A stretch of 11,071 bases of DNA. Source: an uncultured Gammaproteobacteria bacterium (GTDB lineage: Bacteria > Pseudomonadota > Gammaproteobacteria > Steroidobacterales > JABDMI01). The notes under the pieces are model-generated. The model made no database searches, was not told the origin of the DNA, and saw nothing but the letters and a program-made list of their open reading frames with translations. Numbering within the stretch: the first letter of the stretch is position 1; every line of letters starts with the position of its first letter. The stretch spans positions 1 through 11,071 of the forward strand of contig CALHVH010000202.1 of the NCBI GenBank assembly GCA_938039225.1, written 5' to 3'. The translations under genes were made by a program, and so were the position numbers. This document shows positions 6,829-11,071 of the stretch, in pieces.

Positions 6829-7070
6829 AGTGAGTAAGTTGTTAATGCTTGCGCTTGTGGATTATTTAATATGTACGTTTATGTTTAAGGATATGGTTGA
6901 GAGCTTAATATGGGATTAAAATACGTTTATAGAGAGTGTTTCACTCTAACTATTTGCTCTGTCGAAAAAAGCTCTATAGTTAAATTATAGATTTTTGATG
7001 AAAGGATTAATTTAAAAAGACCATTTAAAACAATTGCTTATAGATTGTAATGTGTTATCACGACCTCTGC
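6829..7070. other. non-coding gap between two minus-strand genes
   Basis: The 280 bp between the sulfurtransferase stop and the DUF349 start contain the DUF349 promoter at the left, a small hairpin AGAGTG-TTT-CACTCT (6933-6947) without a T tract, and the terminator-like hairpin at 6965-6996. A 26-codon plus-strand ORF (6910-6990) is present but weakly supported. No RNA gene is recognised. Confidence 0.5.
6965..6996 (-). terminator. AT-rich bidirectional-type terminator after the sulfurtransferase gene
   Basis: TCTATA (6973-6978) pairs with TATAGA (6986-6991) around a 7-nt loop. On the plus strand the stem is followed by TTTTT (6992-6996). On the minus strand it is followed, after GC, by TTTTTT, which is the useful orientation for the gene ending at 7071. 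The stem is short and AT-rich, so efficiency is uncertain. Confidence 0.45.
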
Positions 7071-7922
7071 TCAGTTTATAGGTAGACTTGAATCAGCTCC
7101 CCATTCATTCCAAGAACCATCATACAGCGCTAAATCTCTGAAACCAACTTTATAGGCGGCAAGTAATACTATGCAGGCTGTTAGACCTGAGCCACAGCTG
7201 GCAATCAGGGGCAGTTCGAAATTAATAGTGGTTTCAGCAAACACGGCGCGCAGATTGTCGTCACTTAAAAATTTACCTTCATAGGTTAATTTTTTATATG
7301 GAATATTGAGTGAAGAAGGTATATGTCCGCTGCGTAAACCGGGTCGTGGTTCTGGGACTTGAGCTTGAAACCGACCAGATGAACGTGCGTCAATTATGCT
7401 TTTTTGGTTATTATTAATGCTGTTTAAAATTTCATCTTTTGAGCACAACAATGACTTTTGTAATGATGCTTTAAAATTTCCTGAATACTCGGCAATACTT
7501 AATTGTCTTGACGTTTCATATCTTTCAGCTATCCATGCTTGCAAGCCTCCATCTAGAACATAAACATTCTGATGCCCCATGATTTTAAACATCCACCAAG
7601 CTCGTGGTGAAGAATATACGCCTCGTGCATCGTAAATCACAATTAGACTCTCATTATTTATTCCTAATGCTTGTGCGTTGTTAGTAAATTGAATTTCAGA
7701 AGGAATCGTATTAGCAAGTGGGCTAGTAGAATCAACAAAGGCTTGGCTGAAGTCAAATTTTTTGGAGTTTGGAATGTGAGTATCTGCACAGATTTCTGGT
7801 GCTCCGGGTACTGCTATAAGTTTAGTAGCGTCTAAGATAACAATATCGTTTCTATCACTTAGAGAAAGTAACTGTTTAGCGCTTACTAGTGGTTCTATAG
7901 GTCTTAGTAGGTCTTGCGTCAT
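7071..7922 (-). CDS. sseA: sulfurtransferase, tandem rhodanese domains, 3-mercaptopyruvate type
   Basis: This 283-residue protein has two rhodanese domains, the standard size for this family. The N-terminal domain (about 12-135) keeps the fold (VILDATKLI, VIYDARGVYSSPRAWWMFKIMG, YVLDGGLQAW) but has Asp98 at the loop where the catalytic Cys would be, as is usual for the inactive half. The C-terminal domain has the active loop SCGSGLTACI with Cys243. CGSG[VL]T is the pattern of 3-mercaptopyruvate sulfurtransferases rather than thiosulfate rhodaneses. Arg184 and Arg193 in the DARSSGRF...PRPG region and the closing YDGSWNEWG are also typical. It would transfer sulfur from mercaptopyruvate to a thiol acceptor or cyanide in the cytosol. 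The start has no clear Shine-Dalgarno, and the gene is divergent from the DUF819 gene across 103 bp. The symbol is by family resemblance. Confidence 0.9.
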   Translation of the reverse strand: MTQDLLRPIEPLVSAKQLLSLSDRNDIVILDATKLIAVPGAPEICADTHIPNSKKFDFSQAFVDSTSPLANTIPSEIQFTNNAQALGINNESLIVIYDARGVYSSPRAWWMFKIMGHQNVYVLDGGLQAWIAERYETSRQLSIAEYSGNFKASLQKSLLCSKDEILNSINNNQKSIIDARSSGRFQAQVPEPRPGLRSGHIPSSLNIPYKKLTYEGKFLSDDNLRAVFAETTINFELPLIASCGSGLTACIVLLAAYKVGFRDLALYDGSWNEWGADSSLPIN

Positions 7923-7983
7923 AATTAATTGGATTTTTAGTGGATGGTAGGGATATCATCAGAATTTCATAGTGAGTTGCATC

Positions 7984-7989
7984 TATAAT
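7984..7989 (+). promoter_or_regulatory. -10 box for the DUF819 gene
   Basis: A perfect TATAAT lies about 36 nt before the coding start. The -35 region at 7961-7966 (AGAATT) is a poor match. It sits in the 103-bp divergent gap shared with the sulfurtransferase, for which no clear promoter is seen. Confidence 0.45.
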
Positions 7990-8017
7990 AATGTTTTTCT
8001 AATAAGAATACTTGACT

Positions 8018-8022
8018 AAGGA
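8018..8022 (+). promoter_or_regulatory. ribosome binding site deciding between two adjacent ATGs
   Basis: AAGGA is followed by ATGATG at 8026-8031. The spacing is 3 nt to the first ATG and 6 nt to the second, so the second (8029) is the better start and the protein would lose one Met. Confidence 0.6.
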
Positions 8023-8025
8023 TAA

Positions 8026-9264
8026 ATGATGACTACACCCCTAATTACCAACGATGCCGTTGTATTTGGTCTTCTTGTTTCAGTACTTGGTTTAGCCTTT
8101 TATACTAAAAGTCTTGGTGGGAAATGGGATAAGTTTTATACCTTTATACCGGTAATCTTAGTTTGCTATCTTGTACCCTCACTCATGAATAGCTTTGGTC
8201 TTATTTCAAGTGCTGAGTCTAATCTTTGGACTATAGCTAAAAATTATTTTCTTCCCGCAGCACTGGTGCTTATGACCTTGAGTATTGATTTAAAAGCTGT
8301 GATTGGGCTAGGTCCAAAAGCGTTGATCATGTTTGGTACTGCAGTTGTAGGGATTATTCTTGGTGGACCGATTGCAATATTGATTATGTCACTCTTTAGC
8401 CCCGAAACAGTTGGTGGTGAGGGGATTAATGCAGTATGGCGTGGCTTTGCTACCTTGGCAGGAAGTTGGATTGGTGGTGGTGCTAATCAAATTGCGATGC
8501 TTGATGTTTATGGTTACAACCCGGAACGCTTTGCCGCAATGGTGGCTATAGATATCGTTGTTGCAAATATTTGGATGGCATTTTTACTTTATGGAGCCGG
8601 TAATCCCGCACCAATTGATAAATGGTTAAAAGCTGATACCAGTTCTATTGAGCATTTGAAGACAAAAATGTCTACGTATACGGCTGAGACCGAACGAGTC
8701 ACAAATTTTACCGACTTAGCGGTAATCTTTGCAATAGCTTTTGGTGCTGTGGGGATTTCTCATCTGGTAGCCGATTTTGTGCCTAGCTTATTTGCTGATA
8801 ATGAGCTTTTAAAAGACTCAATTCTGAGTAGTACATTTTTCTGGATAGTTGTTACGGCGACTACAATTGGTTTACTGTTAAGTTTTACAAGAGCTAGGCA
8901 ATATGAAGGTGCAGGAGCATCCAAACTAGGAAGTGTTTTCATATTCTTATTGGTAACTATTATTGGGACAAAGATGAATATTCTGCAAATAGCTGATGCA
9001 CCTCTATTATTTTTAGTAGGAATTATTTGGATGCTCTTCCATGTGGTTTTATTATTGTTAGTTGCAAAAATAATCCGCGCGCCTTTTTTCTTTGTGGCAG
9101 TTGGTAGTAAAGCTAGCATTGGTGGGGCAGCCTCGGCTCCAGTCGTTGCTGCAGCTTTTCATCCTTCTCTGGCACCCGTTGGTGTTCTATTAGCTGTTCT
9201 TGGTTACGCCTTAGGAACTTATGGGGCAATACTCTGCGCCACTTTGATGCAAATGGTAAGCTAA
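8026..9264 (+). CDS. DUF819 family integral membrane protein
   Basis: The protein has 412 residues with about eleven or twelve hydrophobic segments, roughly at 10-27, 37-57, 73-90, 98-124, 168-190, 230-250, 265-286, 300-314, 324-349, 352-378 and 383-408. Two Gly-rich half-membrane motifs, SWIGGGANQIAM (147-158) and SKASIGGAASAPVVAAAF (361-378), recall the paired GG(S/A)AN and NIGG(P/A)(A/S) motifs of DUF819 (YjcL-like) proteins and suggest an internally duplicated transporter fold. A polar loop at about 191-229 separates the two halves. The family lies in the inner membrane; its substrate is not established as far as I know. The stop is followed by 73 nt and then the methyltransferase-like lipoprotein, so read-through is possible, but the latter has its own candidate promoter. 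No terminator is visible directly after it. Confidence 0.87.
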   Translation: MMTTPLITNDAVVFGLLVSVLGLAFYTKSLGGKWDKFYTFIPVILVCYLVPSLMNSFGLISSAESNLWTIAKNYFLPAALVLMTLSIDLKAVIGLGPKALIMFGTAVVGIILGGPIAILIMSLFSPETVGGEGINAVWRGFATLAGSWIGGGANQIAMLDVYGYNPERFAAMVAIDIVVANIWMAFLLYGAGNPAPIDKWLKADTSSIEHLKTKMSTYTAETERVTNFTDLAVIFAIAFGAVGISHLVADFVPSLFADNELLKDSILSSTFFWIVVTATTIGLLLSFTRARQYEGAGASKLGSVFIFLLVTIIGTKMNILQIADAPLLFLVGIIWMLFHVVLLLLVAKIIRAPFFFVAVGSKASIGGAASAPVVAAAFHPSLAPVGVLLAVLGYALGTYGAILCATLMQMVS

Positions 9265-9294
9265 GAAAAGTTTAAGTAATGTGTATTTAGACAG

Positions 9295-9303
9295 TGTTAA
9301 AAT
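9295..9303 (+). promoter_or_regulatory. extended -10 promoter for the methyltransferase-like lipoprotein
   Basis: TGTTAAAAT fits an extended -10 (TG-N-TAAAAT, five of six in the hexamer) 34 nt before the ATG at 9338, with no good -35. A strong Shine-Dalgarno AGGAG (9327-9331) lies 6 nt before the ATG. Confidence 0.4.
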
Positions 9304-9337
9304 TAAATTTCAATAATCGTAATCTTAGGAGTCTTGT

Positions 9338-10225
9338 ATGCGAATTAACAAACTAATTGTAGTACCCCTATTAGGTTTTCTGGTAGCTTGTGCCGCATCC
9401 TCAGTACCTGATGAAGCAATGCAAAGTAAGGCAAGTCAAGCTGAAGCAGCCACCAAGCTGGCTCAAGTATTAGCTCAAGCTGATGAGAAAACGCAAGCAC
9501 GCTTCCAGTATCGTCGACCGGCAGAAACCTTAGCGTTTTTTAAAGTTACTCCAGGTATGTCAGTTGCTGAAGCATTACCAGGTGGTGGTTGGTACTCAAA
9601 TATATTAGCCAATTATTTAGGCTCAAACGGAGCATTGCACGGTGTTAATTACAATGACGATATGTGGGCACGCTTTGGTTTTTTTAATGAGGAAGCGATA
9701 AAAGGTCGCATAGCATCTACTACGCAATTTCCTGAGAAGGTCGCTGGCTTTACGGATAACGGTATAGCCTCAAAAGGATTTACTTTTGCGTCGGTGCCAG
9801 ACGATGTGGTTGGTACGGTAGATAGAGTTTTGTTTATTCGTGCATTACATAATCTTAATCGTTTTGAATCTGAAGCTGGCACTCTGACAGAATCATTAGC
9901 TGCAGCACATCAATTACTGAAAGCTGATGGCTTGGTGGGTGTCGTTCAACATAGGTTGCCAGAAACGGCTACTAATAAAGGTGCAGATGGCTCACGAGGT
10001 TATTTGAAGCAGTCGTATTTGATTTCGGCTTTCGAAAAAGCCGGTTTTGAGTTAGTTGCTAGCAGTGAAATAAATGCGAATCCTAAAGACCAACCGGGTG
10101 AAGCGGATATTGTGTGGCGTTTGCCTCCGTCATTTAATGGCAGTCGTGATAATCCAGAACAAATGGCCAAAATGAAAGCTATTGGTGAATCCGATAGGAT
10201 GACCTTGTTGTTTAAGAAAAAATAA
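9338..10225 (+). CDS. lipoprotein with SAM-methyltransferase-like domain (COG4798-like)
   Basis: This 295-residue protein begins with MRINK, a hydrophobic stretch and the lipobox FLVAC, with Cys18 as the lipidation site. A helical Ala/Gln-rich linker (about 24-55) follows, then RRPAETLAFFKVTPGMSVAEALPGGGWYSNIL (59-90). That segment holds the motif I-like glycine loop ALPGGGWYS, with Glu78 at the acidic position. Later come DRVLFIRALHNL (162-173) and LLKADGLVGVVQHR (193-206), both typical of predicted methyltransferases of the COG4798 group. An AEALPGGG loop is one strand-loop short of a classic DxGxGxG site. Because the lipobox would export it to the periplasm, where S-adenosylmethionine is not expected, its true substrate or function is unclear. 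The start is backed by the AGGAG site and the signal peptide. Two tandem TAA stops end the gene, and a strong terminator follows. Confidence 0.85.
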   Translation: MRINKLIVVPLLGFLVACAASSVPDEAMQSKASQAEAATKLAQVLAQADEKTQARFQYRRPAETLAFFKVTPGMSVAEALPGGGWYSNILANYLGSNGALHGVNYNDDMWARFGFFNEEAIKGRIASTTQFPEKVAGFTDNGIASKGFTFASVPDDVVGTVDRVLFIRALHNLNRFESEAGTLTESLAAAHQLLKADGLVGVVQHRLPETATNKGADGSRGYLKQSYLISAFEKAGFELVASSEINANPKDQPGEADIVWRLPPSFNGSRDNPEQMAKMKAIGESDRMTLLFKKK

Positions 10226-10250
10226 TAAAGTCCTTTACCAATTGACTCAC

Positions 10251-10276
10251 AAAGCCTCGTTTATCGAGGCTTTTTT
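10251..10276 (+). terminator. strong intrinsic terminator
   Basis: AAAGCCTCG (10251-10259), loop TTTAT (10260-10264) and CGAGGCTTT (10265-10273) form a 9-bp GC-containing stem directly followed by TTT, giving a run of six T. It ends the methyltransferase-like gene 25 nt after its stop. The AAA at the left arm would also give a short U run in the opposite direction. Confidence 0.9.
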
Positions 10277-10307
10277 GTATCTGGTCTTTCATGATTTGCC
10301 GATATTT

Positions 10308-10336
10308 TAGACATAAATGTTACATTATGTTAAATT
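10308..10336 (+). promoter_or_regulatory. candidate promoter of the pore-forming-like lipoprotein
   Basis: TAGACA (10308-10313, five of six of TTGACA), a 17-bp spacer and TAAATT (10331-10336, four of six) lie 53 nt before the ATG at 10389. A near-perfect dyad at 10311-10330 fills the spacer and could be an operator. An alternative -10, TATAAA at 10350-10355, lacks a -35. Confidence 0.35.
10311..10330 (+). repeat. dyad ACATAaATGT-t-ACATTATGT in the promoter spacer
   Basis: The left arm ACATAAATGT and right arm ACATTATGT are inverted repeats of 9 bp with one extra A in the left arm and a single central T. The outer arms ACATAA and TTATGT are exact. Placement between the candidate -35 and -10 suggests a repressor site (inference). 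Confidence 0.4.
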
Positions 10337-10388
10337 CCATCTAGGGCAATATAAAGCTATTTAATAAAAACACACAGGGGAAGGGAAT

Positions 10389-11071
10389 ATGCATAGGTCG
10401 TTTATTAAGTTGTTTGTGGTCATGATTGGTTTATCTTTTACAGTAATTGGATGCCAGCCAAATGATCAAAATGGTCAAGAAGGTGCAACAGAATCCAGTT
10501 CAAATAACAGCTCAGCTTTTGCAACCTTTGATGCAGTGGATGCCATTGAGATTGTGGAAAGTCCAGCTACTGGTGTAGCGCTTGGATGGGGTTGGAATAG
10601 AGGTGACTCTGAACCTGTTCCAACCATCTGCGTGGAGTTTGTACCAGGTGAAGAGCCTGCACAAACGCGATACATGACCATGAGCGAAGTGCATGACAGT
10701 TATGACTTGATGAAAAGTGTGGGTATGTCGGCTGAGGCTTCGGTTAAAACCATTGGATTTGAAGCTGAGGGGAAAGCATCGTTTGCAAAATCTCAAAAGC
10801 TCACTGGTAATAAATCTCATTTTGTCATGAATGCTATTGTGCAAAATGGGGTTCGCTACGCATCACCCATTCCTGCTCATGGTAGTCGAGTGACCGAATT
10901 TCAAAGTGCCACCAATGAACGTGGAGGGTCCAGCGGTTCGATTCGTCTCACCGATGAAGCCGTTAAAAAAGCAAAAAATATAGATGCTTTTCGCAGACAT
11001 TGTGGTTCGTCTTTTGTGTCAGCCATTTATGGTGGAGCAAAACTAACGGCATTAATCAGTATGGAATCGTC
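10389..11071 (+). CDS. lipoprotein with MACPF/CDC-like pore-forming features (3' end missing)
   Basis: The frame is open from ATG 10389 to the window end (227 full codons, no stop). AGGGGA (10376-10381) lies 7 nt before the ATG. The N-terminus MHRSFIK plus a hydrophobic run and lipobox TVIGC (Cys22) mark a lipoprotein; a Gln/Asn/Ser-rich linker reaches to about residue 43. The later part recalls membrane-attack-complex/perforin or cholesterol-dependent cytolysin domains. There is an alternating, Ala/Gly/Ser-rich amphipathic stretch SAEASVKTIGFEAEGKASFA (114-133), a strand NKSHFVMNAIVQNGVRYAS, and the block AFRRHCGSSFVSAIYGGAKL (200-219). That block resembles the YGTH[FY]...GG signature, but has Cys-Gly-Ser-Ser and five rather than six residues before the Gly pair. 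The fold call is therefore tentative. GC is about 52 per cent in parts of this gene against about 27 per cent in sampled parts of the left half. Confidence 0.8.
   Translation, partial: MHRSFIKLFVVMIGLSFTVIGCQPNDQNGQEGATESSSNNSSAFATFDAVDAIEIVESPATGVALGWGWNRGDSEPVPTICVEFVPGEEPAQTRYMTMSEVHDSYDLMKSVGMSAEASVKTIGFEAEGKASFAKSQKLTGNKSHFVMNAIVQNGVRYASPIPAHGSRVTEFQSATNERGGSSGSIRLTDEAVKKAKNIDAFRRHCGSSFVSAIYGGAKLTALISMES

Noticed and set aside
8760..9119. 119-residue minus-strand ORF inside the DUF819 gene
   Set aside because: It is antisense to a transmembrane gene with family motifs and has no supporting start signal.
9649..9882. 77-residue minus-strand ORF inside the methyltransferase-like gene
   Set aside because: It lies wholly within a gene with clear motifs on the other strand.
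10475..10844. Two minus-strand ORFs (68 and 110 residues) inside the right-edge lipoprotein gene
   Set aside because: The plus-strand frame has a signal peptide, a Shine-Dalgarno and an open frame to the edge, and explains the region better.
1..11071. CRISPR array, insertion sequence, tRNA or phage genes
   Set aside because: No spaced direct repeats, terminal inverted repeats with a transposase, cloverleaf or phage-like proteins were seen.

Overview
The window looks like chromosomal DNA of a low-GC, AT-rich Gram-negative bacterium, most likely a gammaproteobacterium. Pointers to this are three proteins with lipoprotein signal peptides, a very long DUF349-repeat protein, an SseA-type sulfurtransferase and a COG4798-type methyltransferase. 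I see no transposase, integrase, tRNA, rRNA or CRISPR array. The species cannot be named from the sequence alone.

Layout, left to right. The 3' end of an unidentified gene with an ACT-like tail (1-291) is followed by a 9-bp perfect hairpin and a lipid-anchored TlpA-like thioredoxin (368-937). A tight two-gene unit comes next: a PLP aminotransferase (1016-2167) and, 3 nt later, an ornithine cyclodeaminase/mu-crystallin family enzyme (2171-3124). A MarR-family regulator (best start 3239) follows, and 6 nt after it lies a small acidic protein of unknown function (3656-3949). The regulator's promoter carries a perfect inverted repeat, ATCAAGTAT-N8-ATACTTGAT, plus a third half-site, and is probably its own operator.

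The minus strand then carries a 937-residue DUF349 protein (3977-6790), a roughly 280-bp non-coding gap with a hairpin terminator, and a two-domain 3-mercaptopyruvate-type sulfurtransferase (7071-7922). Divergent from the latter are a DUF819 membrane protein (8026-9264) and a lipoprotein with a methyltransferase-like fold (9338-10225), closed by a textbook intrinsic terminator (10251-10276).

The right edge (10389 to the end) is the 5' part of a lipoprotein whose C-terminal half resembles MACPF/CDC-type pore-forming proteins. It has visibly higher GC than the genes to its left and its own candidate promoter with a dyad.

The most coherent functional units are the aminotransferase + cyclodeaminase pair, which could form and reduce an imino or keto acid, and the MarR + small-protein pair. 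The most unusual items are the putative pore-forming lipoprotein, the apparently exported methyltransferase-like protein and the unknown partner of the MarR regulator. I did not find a clear multi-gene defence or mobile system.
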